64,000 nucleotides of DNA from Oikopleura dioica (GCA_907165135.1 OU015567.1:7383001-7447000), one strand, 5' to 3'; shown: positions 48,809-62,700, counted from the stretch's first letter. A program made the numbers and translations. The notes: generated from the sequence alone by a model not told the origin.

Positions 48809-50207
48809 CTAACGAAAACTAGCAAAACACCAAAAACAACTCATCCCTTCTAGAGACGTTCTAGAGAAAATCGAATTAATACCGAGAGTGGTTTTTGCCT
48901 CCTCGACCTTTTTTCTTGGCAGTTCAACTTTAACCGGTTCTGGTGGGGGAATTTCCGGCTCTGGAGAGTAAATTTCTTCATTTTCAGAAAAGGTTAAACT
49001 TTCGTCATCAGAAATGCCCTCTGGAAGGCCAGAAATCTTGTTCATTTTCTCGTTTTCAACAATTTCTCGTGCATTTTTGATCAAATGTTCAGTCAGATTT
49101 TCAGCGCTCTTTTGATAATCTTCAGCAAGAACGATTTCAGTAGCAGTGTCAATTATAAACTCCGTAAATTGCTTTGCAAATTCCGGGAATAATGCAGAAT
49201 CGGTGGAATCAACGAAATCACCGGACCCTTGAGAGTTCTCGCTGATAAAAGAGACTTTTGACTTGTGCTTCAAAAGACCCGGCGAGACTGATCGAAGATT
49301 TTTTGGATGGACGCTGAAATCAGAATCGCGTCTTAGTCTTGAAAACTTGCCGACAACTTCGATTTCTTCCTCCTCTTCTTCAGGCTCCGGGGTTGGTTCT
49401 TTCGGCTCTGGAGTCGGCTCTTTTGGTTCGGGAGCGATTTCTGCAAGATTGACAATCTCTGGTTCTTCCTCGGGAGCTTTTGTGTCTTCTGCGAATTGGA
49501 CAAAACGGTCCCCGTTGTCTTCCAAGTCGGGAAAGTGAGTGAGCTCCTCCATCTCTTCTTGAGGGCTCTTGACTTTTTGAAAATTAGCAAAAAGGCTTTC
49601 TTGTCAAAAAATGCTCATTTATGCTAACTCATTCCTTGATCTGACTCTTCCATGTCTTCAAAATCGTCTTCGAAAACGTCGTCTTCCTCGTCTTCTTCTA
49701 TTTCTTCTTCGATGATCTCTTCAAAAACTGCTTCAGAAACTTCTCCTTGCTTCTCTTTCTGTTTGCGATCAAATTCTTTTAGATCATCAGCTATAAAAAA
49801 GCCGTGTTATTGGAATATTCTATCAATAGCTTCTGTTTTGTAGCTCATAGCTTGCACAGTTTTTTCGCCATAGAAACGGCTGAACGAGGAGGTCCAAGTT
49901 CTATTTTTTCAACAATAGGGCCAGAATAATACATTCGATTATTTTCAGATTTTGGAGTGGGTGCGACATCGCTACCCTTTTTGATCATTTTCTTTTGCTT
50001 TTACCAAGACTGGCAATTCGACTTTTTCGCCGATCAGGGACCCAAGTTGGATCATTAAGGTGACGCCTCGCATATTGGCGCCTAGCCTCGCGCTTCAGGA
50101 GCAAGAAACAGTCCTTTAGCGACTTTGGCTTTTTATGAAATCCTTTTCAGAAGAAAATTTTTTATGTTGAGCTTTTAAAAGATCGTACCTTGATTATCTT
50201 CGCTCAT
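48809..50207 (-). CDS. Acidic protein upstream of CFAP44, unrecognised
   Basis: Minus-strand exons: 50207-50189 (MSEDNQ), 50142-50005, about 49970-49860, 49790-49629 and 49572-48809. The first part is basic (CFLLLKREARRQYARRHLND), the middle very acidic (FEEIIEEEIEEDEEDDVFED), then come PEPKEPTPEPKEPTPEPEEE and a helical region (LFPEFAKQFTEFIIDTATEI). The intron before 49790 is GC-AG (CTGT|GCAAGC ... TTATAG), needed to remove a stop. The short intron near 49975-50004 is unresolved. The same orientation and close spacing with CFAP44 suggest co-transcription and a possible ciliary role, by context only. The frame runs to a stop at 48809-48811. Confidence 0.6.
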
Positions 50208-50469
50208 AAATTTCTCGATACTGAACTAGAAACTCACAAGTCAAACATGAGCGCAGTATCCATTTTTGTAACCAAGTAACAAAGCAAACATGGTTCATTT
50301 TCATTGTTTTCATCAATATGCAATAAATCAAAAGTTCAATCGAGAGGCAATTATTTATTCTGTTTTTATTAAATCAGGATGTTTTAAAAAGAGGCTGTGG
50401 ATTTTGAGGTCACGTTGATAAAAATGAGTATTTGAACGAAAGGGTTTAGTTAGGCTTTTTATAATAATA

Positions 50470-53400
50470 CTACTGGCGAGTACAGTATTTCACATCTTTT
50501 GCTCCGCGCATTCCGAGAATTTGTTTTCCAAAGCGATCGAGATTTTTCGGACACCTACAAAATCAGTTAATTGACTTAAAATGAAGAAGCTCACCTCCTG
50601 CAACCATACGAGCCGGAATTCGGCTGATAGTAGCCAGCTGGACAGGTAACACACTGTGACGATTTTGCTCTCGGAGATCTGAAAGTTCCAGGATCGCATT
50701 TTTCGCACTGACCATCGCGAAACTCTTTTCCAGCTGGGCAGTTTTCATTTTGTTTTCTGATATTTGGGCAAGTCTGTTCCAGGGTATTCGGCTCCCAACG
50801 TCCAGTTGAAATTCGGCAGATATAAATTTTCATTGATTGTCCATCTGAAAAGGTGAATCCAATCGGACACATCACGTGGCAAAGTTTTCCAAAAGAAGCT
50901 CGGCGGCATGAAACTCGACCGTCAAGGGGCGTGGGTAGGTCGCGCTCGCAGGGAGAAGCAGCAGTTGTGGTAGTTGTGGTGGAAATTGCTGTAGTTGTTG
51001 TTCGGTGAAGATAAGGCTTGGGAGTTGTCATCCAATACTTGAGAGTAGATTCGCCTTCGACGAGGACGGCTACTTGGCAGAGACCGACGTTGTTGAACTT
51101 GTCAAAAGCCCTGTAAGTTATTAAATACTCCCCTGGATTCATTGGGACTCTTGGAAGTCCTTCCACATCTATTCGCATCACTCCTGTGTTGTCTTCAAAT
51201 TTCGGGTCAAAGAAGATCTGTCGATCGGGATTGTAATGATGCATAACTCCCTTCTGACAATTTTTCGACACTGGAGGACTATCATCCACGACATCGACAA
51301 AGAAAGAGCAAGAGGCGACATTTCCCGTGAATCGATTTTGCGTCGAGAAGGAAATCTCAGTCACACCAAGATCAAAGCCGTACTCGTATGCACGGCCGTT
51401 CATTCTCACTCGAGGATGAGCCGTCGTCGGTTGAGAAGAACTGGCGGATTTGATATCTAACTGGAGCCAGGCAATGGCGTCGTCGGGTGGGAGACTTTCG
51501 CGGACATCCGAGGGACATTTGATCGATACTTTTGTCGAGACGCATGCTTCTTGAGGTTGGTCCCATGAGCCGTCAGATTGACAGCGCACATTTTTCTCCT
51601 AAAAGATTTTGATCAATTTTACTTTGAAATCAAGGAAGACCAACCTTAGTTCCATCCTCAAAAATGTAGTTTTTGTGGCAGAGCATAATGCATTTGGCAC
51701 CCGGAAGTATTCCACCAGCAGTACAATGCAGAGGAGCGATTTCCTGGCCGACCTTTGGCGCCAATCCAGGGCACTTAATTTATTCCCTGTTACAAGCACT
51801 GCTGTGTTGTGACTTCTCTCACCTCAGCTTTGATGCATCTTGGAGTGCGCGCGGACCAGCCGCTCATTCCACAAGTTGCCTTGCTCGCGCCGATCAGTGA
51901 GAAATTTGGCGAACACATAAATCTGCAATTAACGCCGAGAAAAGCGCGTCCGTAGTCGGGCCGGACGCAGCTAGTCGGACCGATTACTCGACCATTATCG
52001 GGGATCGTGAGTGGATGACTGTATTTTGAGTTAAAAAAAACTTTTTTATGATTTAAGAATTCAATTTAGAGTTTCCTTTTTCACTAATAATAATGATAAA
52101 AGAATAAATAAAACAAAGTGTCTAAGAATTTTTTCAAGCTCTGACAATAACCGTCTGGATTAACATTTGTGGCCGAAGAGTAGGTATAAGGGCGGAAAGC
52201 TGGACGGTAGCGACTTCTAGGACTGAGAGCTGTTGGCTGAGGCTCACAATGACGGCGGTCTCTTTGAAGTTTAAGGCCACTCGGACAAGAACAAAAATAC
52301 CCGGAACTGGTATTCATACAGATGTGGGAGCAGCCACCGTTGTTCGTTTCGCATTCATTTTTATCTGAAATCGTCCGGCTCTAGAATTCGCAGGAAAGAG
52401 TACCTTCGCAAGGGATATAAGCTCCAGGATCACCAACAAATCCTCCGGAACATTTGCAATCTGCAACTGTTTTGGTCGAGCTGGTGAAATCGCGCTCGGA
52501 ATTCGCTTTAGCGCGGGTTGTCAAAACATTGTTCCCTTTTTCCTTATCACTTTGTCACTGAAAGTGTTTAATGAACCCGAACCTGGGCACTTCCGACAGA
52601 AATTTTCCGACGTGGCGTAGAACTTGTCCGGACACGAATACCGACATTGGTAACCAGTGGGAGTATCCATCAGCACTTGACCTTCAAAGCAGCGCCGCTT
52701 TGAAGAGGCTCGATTAGGCTCAACAATCGAACAGAGATTCAAAAATTTTCACAAAAAATATAAAACCATTTTTGCCCTTTTGAAAAAATGATCTCGCCTC
52801 TATTCCTGACAGCTGGTTTGGTCTTCTCGTAGAAAAAACCCTCTTCTACATTTGCACCAATAAAGGCCTTCGCATTTTTAAATGAATAAATTCAATCAAT
52901 CCAAAAAGCCCATTAGCGCTTGATTGAAGCAATAATTTCAGCTGTGTTTTTACAGCGAAACAGGATCGACCTTGAACCAGCGCTCCGGCTTTTTACTAGT
53001 CGCTGCGAAGGCCATTACCTGAATTTAATGGGAGCTGTGACATTTGTCCTACACAAGCCGAGAGGCGCCCCACCACACAACGCATGACCAAGCTACTAGC
53101 CTTGGGGTTAGGTTAGGGTTAGGGTTAGGTTAGGGTTAGGTTAGGTTAGGATTAGGTTAGGGTTAGGTTAGGGTGTAGTAGCTTGCTGCAGCGCGGTGTG
53201 GTAGCGCGCCCCTCGGATTGTGTAGGACAAATGTCACGCTACTCGAATTTAATTACCAATGGAACTCTTTGCAAGGGATCAATTTTTTGTTTACCTTGAA
53301 GTGTCCGTACAAATTTTCGCAAAGTTGTTCACATGGATTCGCACTGTTAGCACATTCGTTGATGTCCACACAAGTCCGTCCGTCACCTGCATTTAGGGCT

Positions 53401-54100
53401 ACTCGCTACTGTTTACAGAAGAAACTGGACTTCCGCTTTTTTATTAATTTCGGAGCCCGGAGCAAAAAGCCTGAATCCGTCCCTACAGTTGCACTTGTAT
53501 CCGCCGAATGTGTTCAAGCAAGTGTGATGACAAGGGTTTCCTGTTGCGCATTCATCAATGTCTTTTCAAAGTTTCAAAATAAGTAAGAATCCTTTCCGTT
53601 TTTGGAAATGATGGATGGGTCAATCTAGGACCCAGGTCATTATCAAAAGAGTAATCCCAGGTATCAAGTAAAAGTGGGCCATAAGGGGTCTTACTTTGAA
53701 CATGTTGATCGATGGATGCTTAGGACTTAGTAACTTAGTTAATTAAGGAAATTCAAAAGAGCGTCTCGATCATCGTTTTTGAAACTTGTCTTCGCAATCT
53801 CCTGTTCTGAAATTGAGTCTGGTACCAACCGAGCAAGCGCAAAAATAGCTCCCAAGAGTGTTTGTACAGGTCTGTCCTCTCATACAGTTGTGGCCGTATC
53901 TGCATTCGTCAATATCCACACATTCTCCTCTTGAATTTTACATACATTTATGAACCCCAAGCTCTCCAAACCTGATCATTTTAAACCCGCTCCCGCATCG
54001 GGTCAAAGAAGAAAGAATCAATTCTGTGTCATTATTGGTTTCATTCAGAGCTACTGCGATTGCGAAATGTATCGTAAACCTACAGTTTACATTTTCAGGC
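50470..54100 (-). CDS. Secreted cbEGF/sushi/HYR/ephrin-like multidomain protein (SVEP1- or fibulin-like), 5' end unresolved
   Basis: Read from about 54100 leftward: end of an EGF (CGSGFKMIR), cbEGF ([17 protein letters not shown]), cbEGFs near 53590-53330 ([15 protein letters not shown] and [16 protein letters not shown]), a Cys-rich module near 52740-52560, EGF-like [16 protein letters not shown] (52470-52400), EGF ending [10 protein letters not shown] (about 52370-52150), sushi (51990-51830), sushi (51790-51640 plus 51598), HYR domain ([12 protein letters not shown]), a Thr-rich spacer, a third sushi ([19 protein letters not shown]) and an ephrin-receptor-like module ([20 protein letters not shown]). 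The tail is 50554-50470, ending KYCTRQ. Exon 51598-50595 is secure; others are approximate, and 52150-52000 may hide another join. It is an extracellular adhesion/matrix protein. It might be two genes, split near 52000. Confidence 0.65.
53037..53237. mobile_element. Inverted-repeat element with telomere-repeat core
   Basis: Ends start with GTGACATTTGTCCTACACAA and continue imperfectly for about 42 bp (left 53037-53078, right arm ending 53237), flanked by GCT on both sides (53034-53036 and 53238-53240), a possible 3-bp target duplication. The centre (53101-53174) is an array of TTAGGG/TTAGG units, mostly GGGTTAGGTTAGGGTTAG-like, with one ATTAGG. There is no coding capacity. It lies within the presumed intron between EGF exons. 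The superfamily is uncertain. Confidence 0.75.
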
Positions 54101-54678
54101 TGTTTGAATGGCAGATTTTTCAAACCTTTGTATTGAAAACAATTTCATCCTTTACAGCGAAAATTTTCTTCGAAGCATGATTTAGGGCGTCTCTTCAGAT
54201 TTCTTCAGGGTCTCTACAATCGAGGCTGTTTAAACAAAAATTGGCCTTGTGAGTTGGCCCGTGGTGAGTTCTATAAGTAGGACAACACGAACAGAAAGAG
54301 AAGTAGTGGAAGAAGAACTCAGCGAGCTCGAAGAGAGAGGAGTACGCTCGGCTCGCCACAGGGGGGCGTCCCAGTTGGCGCAAGTTCAACAGCATCACAG
54401 CATTAATTAACACAAGCTCAGTCCCTTCTAATCCCCATTTCCGATGCAAATTAATATTTTCACAATACAAAATACTAGGATTAGACCGAGACAAAGGGCG
54501 TGTTTATTAGTTTATAACCGGAAGTGGGGTACTAGAAGTCAATTAATCAATTTAAGAAATATGAAAGAAAATATTAATTTTTGAATTATTGAAATTTTTA
54601 TTGAAAGAAAGATCGAAGCAGAAACTTTTATTTGTGAAATTCAATTTTGTCGCGCAAGTTCTTTAATTTCCTTCTAAT
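54100..54678. other. Region between EGF/sushi gene and GPCR
   Basis: No gene was recognised. It probably contains the missing 5' exon or exons of the minus-strand EGF/sushi gene. A GA-rich segment (54290-54340) followed by a short G-run (GGGGGG near 54362) stands out. On the minus strand ACTTATAGAAC near 54270 resembles a weak TATA box. Confidence 0.35.
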
Positions 54679-56424
54679 CTAAAAGCGGGCTCTGATTTGC
54701 AAGGGAGAAAAAAATTCAGTAAATTCTGAGCCCTGAAATATGATGGAAAAATCGGGTCGCGGAAGGCGTAAACAAGAGGGTTAGCCACAGTTCGCCAGTA
54801 AGTCCAAGTTTTTAGCAACCATAAATAATCGTCAGCGTAACTCCATAGAGCAGGGACACAGACTGAGAAGCAAAGGAGAAGATAATAAGGGCTGAAAACG
54901 TTTAGGGCCTTATCCTACTGAAGAAACTTACCCATGAAATGAAAGAAAGCTAACGATGTTTATGATCATCGTTCTGATCATACTTCCAGTGCTCGTCAGT
55001 CCATTTTGCTTTTGAAAGCTTGTTCCAACAATTGCATTTGAAAATGATGTAACTCTGAAAATACATTTACTCCCTTCCACTTCTCAGAAATATCAACCGA
55101 GAACAAACACTCATCACAGAGCTTCTTCTCCACATAAATGAGTTCTCAGGATGCAAATAAGTGAAGTTCGGGATGTTCGAATTGTTATTTTCATTGCAAG
55201 TGATGCAATCGCGGGTTCTGTCGTTCCACTTTCCTGACATTCTTCGCGATTCTGACTCCGAAAGCAGCGAGTTTCTTAATTTTTGTTAGACGTCTTTGGT
55301 CATTTTCTACCTTCTGTTCAAAACCAATCTGCTTCTTTGACTATCTGCCGACTTTCTTTTTGCAAGAAAAAGCTTTGCGGCCCGAAGAGCTCTTGAAGAT
55401 TCTGGCGTTTCAAAAGTATGATATGAATGCCGTCGATCATGAATCAAATCAGGAATACGAGTTATCGAGTAATCGTTTTTCTCTTGCAGTCGGATATCCG
55501 GAAGGCTAAATGATTGAGATTACGGAGAAAAGAAAATCAAAAAGCACCTTCTGATCATTTCGCCTGAATCAGGGCCCCTGTTGCTTGATACAGAAAACCA
55601 GGAAGTGCGACTTGCTCTCCGATTTCTTCCTTGAAGCGATGAAATGTAAGAGTCGGAGGATTTTATGCTCAGAATAATTGAAGAGTAGCTCCAAATGATC
55701 ACCACCAGCGGTATGAAAAAGTAGACAAAAGAGGTACTACGCTGGATGAAAGAAAGAAGGCTAAGTTGAAATCAACGAGGAGAATTCAAATATTTCTTCA
55801 TCCTTTCCTGATTCGATTAAATTGAGACGAATGAAGTGCTTTCAAGCTGCAAATTTTTTCATCAGAACTAAGCTCGAGAATATATAATATGAGGCCACTG
55901 AGGACCGGCGCAAGAACCCATAAAATCGCCAAAAGCACTTTCACCAGCGTCGCAGTCCGATTAACACGATATCGAATCGGCGAGTAAATTGACAAGCCTC
56001 GGTCGACACTGATCAGCGTAAGACAAGCAGTAGAAATGAAATTCAAGGAACTGTCCGCAATCCCCCAAGTTAAGCAACACCACGAGTCCATTGGGAATGC
56101 CGATTCGAGGAAAAAATACGAAGAAATGGGCAGCAAAAGCGTTGAAATCAGTAAATCAGCAGCTGAAAAAAGGGATCTTAGGGGCTAAGCTGATTTTCTT
56201 ACCAGCTAGTGAGAGGATTATGAAGTTTCCGGGGTCATAACTCAGTTGATAACACTTTTTGCGGCTAGAAAAGATCATTGCCAGAGAAAAAATCGAATAA
56301 TTTCTAGCGCTGCCCATAGATATCCAAAGATAACCAGCGAGTTCTCTATGATGCTTGCAAGTGAGACCAAGCTATTGCCAACTGTTCCTATGTGAAAAAT
56401 CGCAGAGTCTGTTACGTTATTCAT
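54679..56424 (-). CDS. Class A (rhodopsin-like) GPCR
   Basis: The start MNNVTDSAIFHIGTVGNS has an N-glycosylation site. TM1 is IIENSLVIFGYLW, TM2 NFIILSLAAADLLISTLLLP, TM3 with GIADSSLNFISTACLTLISV then DRG instead of DRY, TM4 VLLAILWVLAPVLSGLILYI, TM5 TSFVYFFIPLVVIIWSYSSI, TM6 NIVSFLSFHGPYYLLLCFSV and TM7 WRTVANPLVYAFRDPIF with NPxxY. The gene ends LPCKSEPAF at 54679. The layout is closest to amine-type receptors, but the Asp of TM3 that binds amines is not obvious, so the ligand is unknown. Exons around 56200-56160, 55790-55530, 55070-54955 and 54920-54679 carry the domains; the third intracellular loop (55500-55080) could not be joined with confidence. Confidence 0.75.
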
Positions 56425-56739
56425 TCTTTTTTCCTTGTTTTACTGGAGACAAAGAAGAATCGACCGAGCGAAGACGGAGGCCGAGAAGAGGAAGGAGATA
56501 ATCGTCGTGGATCGGATTTAAACGGGGTGAGACTCGATATTTGCTTCCATTTACCAAAATATAATATATATCTTTAATTTCTCTACTGTATATCTACTAT
56601 ACGAGTTTAATACTCGTCTCAAGAAGATTTGGCACTTGGAAACAACGAATAGAAAATAAGAAAGATTTATTCTTAGAAAACATATTTTACAAAAAAATAA
56701 AAGAGCTTGTTTTGAGGTGAATGAAAAGTGGCAGCTTTT

Positions 56740-59700
56740 TAGATCTTTGGTGCAACACGGAACTCTTCTTCGAGACCTTTTCCTTTCTTTCGGCCGATCC
56801 AAGATCCGCAAGGGAATGTCCAGGAGCTAGAAATGAGTTGATTTGAGGCAATTTCAGCGTTTTCTTACTTTGAAGGAGTGGAAATAATGACATTTTTTGG
56901 CTTCCAATCAGCATTGCGCCCCTTGTCGTCATGTTCGAGTTTGATTCTAGAGCAGAATTATGAATGATTGAATTGAGAAAAGACCTTACTTTTCTAATTC
57001 ACCGAGGTCGAGGCAGTTGATCTCAAAGTTGTCAGTATTGCCCCTTTCAAAGAGATCTCTCCATCTTTGCTGCAGAGGCATTTTTCCAGAGTCGCCGAGG
57101 GAACCATAGACTGTCAGTTTGACATTTGCGTCCGTGCCTGCTTTCCTTTCATCACAGGTTGAGACTGCCACGCTGTAGGTGATATTCTGCCGATTTCTTT
57201 GTTTCGCTTAATATTTTTCAATCATTCATGTTCAATTATTCTAAATTACCGATTCCGTCTTCAAGTGAGACAGTAGCAGTGACGCCATTTCTGTCCACCC
57301 AGTTATCCACAATCGCCAAGTACTTATTGCCACCAAATACCGCCTCAACAGTTGAAATATATGTCTTCTCAGCTCTTGAGCCGTCTAAGCTGATCGCAAT
57401 TTCTTGTAATTCGCCGACGCCTTTACTCGTTTCGGGGTCGAAGCGACGGGATTCACCTTTTTTTAGACCAAGCGGATTTCGCAGACGCATTTCTGTCGAA
57501 CCAGTTGATCCCATCAATTTCAGCTAAAAATATGATCATTGTTGTTGAAATAAAACGGAGTGTACCTTGAGCGACTCAGATGTTCCGGCATTTTTGACAT
57601 CAGCGCAAGAAATGGTGAAATTGTATTCAGTCTTCTGATTGTCTCCAGCACCACCTGTCATATTTGTTGGAACCAGCTCACGGACAATTTGCCGATCTCC
57701 TTCGCTCTTTGCCAGCCACTGTCCGCATGGGAAGAACCACTCTTTCTCTCCTGCTTTCACTCGTACGTGTTCCAAGTGCCAGCCGGACTTGAATCCCTTG
57801 TTATCGTGCTGGATTCTGAGCGTGGCGAGCTCTCCAAGGTCAGGTTTATTGACGAATTTAAAGATATCGGTCTGGTTACGCTCAAATGGATCCTCGTTGT
57901 TGCCATTTTCTAGCGCCCAGACACCAGAGGTACCTGAAAACAATCAATAAAGGTGACATAAATTTGATTTACCGTTTTGGCCAGTAATTTCACAGATAAC
58001 ATTCGCATCAGTTCCACAACCAAAAAGATCAGAAGTCTTCACTTCGATTTCATAGTCAAGAAATTTCGCAGAACCGCGAGGCATGAGCTGAACAGTTTGT
58101 CCGCCCTCAGTTCTTTCGGTTCCATTGAAGACGTAGATTTTTCCCGAGTCTTTGTTTCTAACTTCAATCTTTTCACAGAACCAACTGACTTTTTTCTCTC
58201 TTCTTCCGAAAAGTCCACCGCCTTCAACAGCATCAGTCGATACCTTTGCTGTCACCATTTTTATCGGCTCGATGTCCTCAAGATCAATGTCGAAAATATC
58301 CCTTCCAGCTCGGGAGAATGATTCTTCTGATCGCTCAAGTTTGACATCAGCAAGCGTTTTGCTCTCGCCAGTAAATGTCAAGTAAACATCACCTTATTCT
58401 GTTCAGAAATATTTTTAATTGATAAGAAAAGAATGATTGATGTAATTAATTATTCATTATTTTACGTCATCTTATTTCTGAACTGAGCCTTCATCAAGAC
58501 CTGCCCCATCTTCATCAGCCGTCATAACTGTAACTTCATAGGCCGTTTTTGCAGTGCCTTCTTCGATTGGCAGCGCATCTTCAGCATTGAAAACTCTATT
58601 GAGAAGACCGTCTCCTTCCGTCTTGCAATACCAGTTGTTCACTTTGAAGAAGTACGTCTTTGCCTTGAGAGGAAGATGAACCTCTAGGAGTTCGACGAAC
58701 CAGCTCTCGTCTAAGTTCCTGACTCCAAGTTCAACTTTTGTAAGTTCTCCAACATCCATGTTTTCGAATGCCCAAGAGTCGACCGAGTCTTTTACGAATT
58801 TGTCCTGTCCGGTTGGGATTGGAAGATTGATTCGTTTCGTTGCCTTTTCATTGTCAACCGATGATGTTGTTGATGATCGACGACGATCACGTGTTGGCTC
58901 GTATTCCAGGACATCGTCAGATTTGCCATAGAAGCGAATGTATGCATCTGGCTCACTAGAATAGAATAATTTTATGTGGATAACTATCTTTACTCACGTT
59001 GTAGAAGATGCTCCAGGAATAGAGCCTGTTTTGATTCTCACTTCATACTTAGTAGCTGGTCCCTCAAAGTCGCCCTTTCCAATCGATCTTCCGGAGCTGG
59101 TAGACATTGCTGACATTGTCGATTTCGATGTCATCTTTTCCGGATCATAGCCCTTGATATACAGAGTTCTTGAAATCTTCTTGTCCTTGAGCCATTTTTC
59201 TGCTGGGAAAACGGCTGGTTCGTTTTCTCCATCAGAAATTTCCACGCTTCCGAGGAACCAGTCCGAGCCCAAGATTCCACTGTTGTCATGGCGAATGACC
59301 ATTTTGAAGACTTGCCCTAAATCTGGCGTTGTTACTGTGAAGGTATCGAGCTGTCCACGCTCGAATTTGTTTCTGTTCTCGGATTCGAGAAGCGGGAATT
59401 CAGGAGATTCACCGTTTTCGCCAAGAAGTTTGATGAAAACATTCGAATTGGTTCCGGCTCCCATTTTGTCGCCAGTAAACACCTTGATTGTGTAAGTCTT
59501 GTTTTCAATCAACGTCCCTCCTGCGAGCAGATCGAGTTCAATTCGCTTATCCAACTCGTCGGACGCCAGCCATCTGTTGGCGCTAAAGACCGTCTCCTCC
59601 GACCCAGACGCGATATCTTTGACGTCTTTCATCGTCCTTACGACGACTTTGTCCAGATGCCAGCCCGATTTAAATCCGTTATCATCGTGGCCGATTCTTA

Positions 59701-62700
59701 ATTTTTCAATAGGACCTACATTTGTTAATTCAAATGTGAATATATCGCAGTTGCCGGCTTCGAATCGCTGTCTTCTTTCGAACTTATCCGGGCATAAGAA
59801 AATCTTGTCTGATGAAGATCCGTCTTCGCCGAAAAGCTGAACGTAGACATTTGCATTTGTTCCGCTTCCTCTGTTGTCTGTGGTGTAAACGCTGAACTCG
59901 TAAGGAATCTTTGGCACAACTATTTCTGTATCACCATCATCTGGGTACAAATCTCGCTCGATGAGTTGATCCTCTTCATCTTTTGCAAACCATCGTCCAA
60001 CTGGGAAACGCCAGGCTTTTCCCTCGCCAGGGCATTCAATTTCGACGTAAGAAACGTACCAGCCTGATTTGAAACCTGCATTGTCGTGCCCAAGTCTGAT
60101 CTTTTTCAAATCGCCGAGGTTTATCGCTTCCACAGAGAATTGATCAAGTTGATCGCGTTCCCATTTATTTCTGTTATTACTCGTCTTGAGCTGGATTTTT
60201 CCAGAGTCGTCTTCTTCACCGAAGAGTTGAATGTAGACATTGGCGTCGGTTCCAGCACCTCTTCTGTCGCCGGTTTTGATTGAAATATTGTACGTATCGA
60301 CGGCGGCTTTTTGCTCGAGAGCGATGGAATTTCGGCCTTTGTTCTGCCACTGAGAAATGGGAATGGGGATCAAGCTTCGTTCGACTTGACCATCATCTTC
60401 ATCAACTGCTAGCCATCGTTTGCACGGGAATGCCATCTGCTCCGACATTCCTGGCCCAGATACTTTCACGTGATCGACGTACCAACCTGCCTTGAAGCCG
60501 GAGTTATCATGACGGATCCTGAGAGATGTCAATTCGCCCAGCTCGGCTGCTTTGATTGTGAAGGTATCCGTCTGATTTCGTTCAAACTTGTTGAGATTCT
60601 CCGACGAAGTCAGTGGTCGTTCGCCAGTGTCGCCATTTTCACCCGTCAGCGTGATGAAAACATTCGCATTTGTTCCACAACCCCGCTCATCACCAGTGAC
60701 GACTTCGATTTTGTACTCAACTTCGTTTATGTCTCCAACTGGATTGCCTGACTCGTCGGTGGGCAAAAGCTCTCTGACAATTTGCTTGTCATCCTTTTTC
60801 TTATCAAACCACTTGTCACAAACAAAAATGGTCTTTTCAACCTCTCCTTTGCCATTTTTCGTCGAAATGACTACCCGGTCGAGATTCCACGCTGAACCAA
60901 CTTTTGAATCATCATGTCCGATTCTGATCTTTTGGATTTTTCCCACATCTACGTCTTCTATTTTGAACTGGTCGACTTTGCCCCGCTCAAAGTTGTCAGA
61001 TCTGTCGTTGAGGATTTTTTCTTCTGTTTTGCTCTCTTCTCCGTAGATTTGAATGAAAACATTGGCATCTGTGCCCGCAAATCGGACGTCACCAGTTGTT
61101 ACCTCGATTTGGTAAGGAATAGTTCCGTCTCTGTTTGCTGTTTCTGTTGGAGCCAATTCTCGCCAGGTTTCACCATCATCTTCGTCAGAAGCAAACCAGC
61201 GATTGACCGTGAAAACGTATGCTTTTCCTATTTCTGGCACTTCCAGCTCAAGGTATTCAACATGCCAGCCATCTTTCAAGCCTCGGGCGTCGTGCCCAAG
61301 TAAGATTTTGGTAACATCACCGACATTTGGCGCTTCCATGTGGAAAATGTCAACTTGGCCGCGCTCAAATTTATCTCGGATTCGATTTTCGTTGAGCTTC
61401 AATGGCATTAATTCTGTTGTTCCATCCTCGCCGTAGATTTTTAAAGAGACGTTTGCATTTGTCCCTGAATTCAAAATATCAGAGGTTTTAACGCGGACTG
61501 TGTAGCGAGTCGTGTGGAGCATTTCATTGCCGTCGAGGTAGAGATCTCGGAAGAGCTTTCCATCTTCTTTTCGCTGGTCTAGCCAACGGCCGCAGATGAA
61601 TTCTTGGCTCACTCCACTGGCAATATCAACCACTTCTACCGAGTCGCAGAACCAACCAGCGTTTCCGCCCCAGTTATCGTGCCCAATTTGCACGTGATTT
61701 ATCTCCTGAAGATCGACAGCTTGAAGGATGAATTCATCAGTGTTTTTCCTCTCGAACTTATTTCGATTCTGAGATTTTTCTAGGGCTCTTTTTCCAGAAT
61801 CGCCAAGGCCGTAGAGAATCACGTAGACATTTGCATCTGTACCAGCTCCAAAAACATCTCCAGTTTTGACGATGACTTTGTAATCTTTCAATTCTCCCGG
61901 CTTTTTCACCTTCTGTCCCGTTGCTGGGAGCTCTCGTACGATTTGCCCATCATCTTCATCAGTAGCAAGCCATCTGTCACAGAAGAATTCATAAACTTCG
62001 TCCGTATTTGCTTTCGAAAGCTCGACGCGATCAAGATGCCAACCAGCCATCGGCCTCGACCCGTCATGCCAGACGCGGATTTTGTAAAGCTGATCAAAGT
62101 CTGGCGGAAGATCCAAAGTGAAACGATCCATCTGACCTTTTTCAAAGTTGTCTGTTTGATTGTCCAGTGGAATTTCATCCGAACGATTTCCTTGAACATC
62201 GTAGACTTGGACGAAAACATTGGCGTTGGTTCCAGCGCCGCGAACTTCCGAAGTCCAGAATTTCGCTACGTAACCGTGCCCTTCTCCAAGATATCGCCGC
62301 TTGGACTTGGTCTCCATTAGTTTTCTCTGAGAAGAATTGGTTTTGCTTTGCTCGAGCCATTCGCCGCAATCAAAGGTTTGTTCCAACCCAGTAGTGTTTG
62401 AATAAATCACCACTTTGTCCAAGAACCAGCCGGGGCCGCGACCAGAGTTGTCATGCCCAACATGAATGTACTTAATCGGTGAGAAGTTGTCCGCCATTTC
62501 GAGATTATTGTGATCGACATCTTTCCTCTCCCACTTTCCTTGAAGCTCAACTCGACCAGAATCTTCTCCTGCTTCGGAAAACAGCTGAACCCAGACATTT
62601 GCGTCCGTTCCAGCGTTACGCTCGTCGCCAGTGTAAATAGAGACTTTATGGATGTAAATGTCTTCTCTGCCGCCAAGTTGAAACTCCCGCTCGATTTTTC

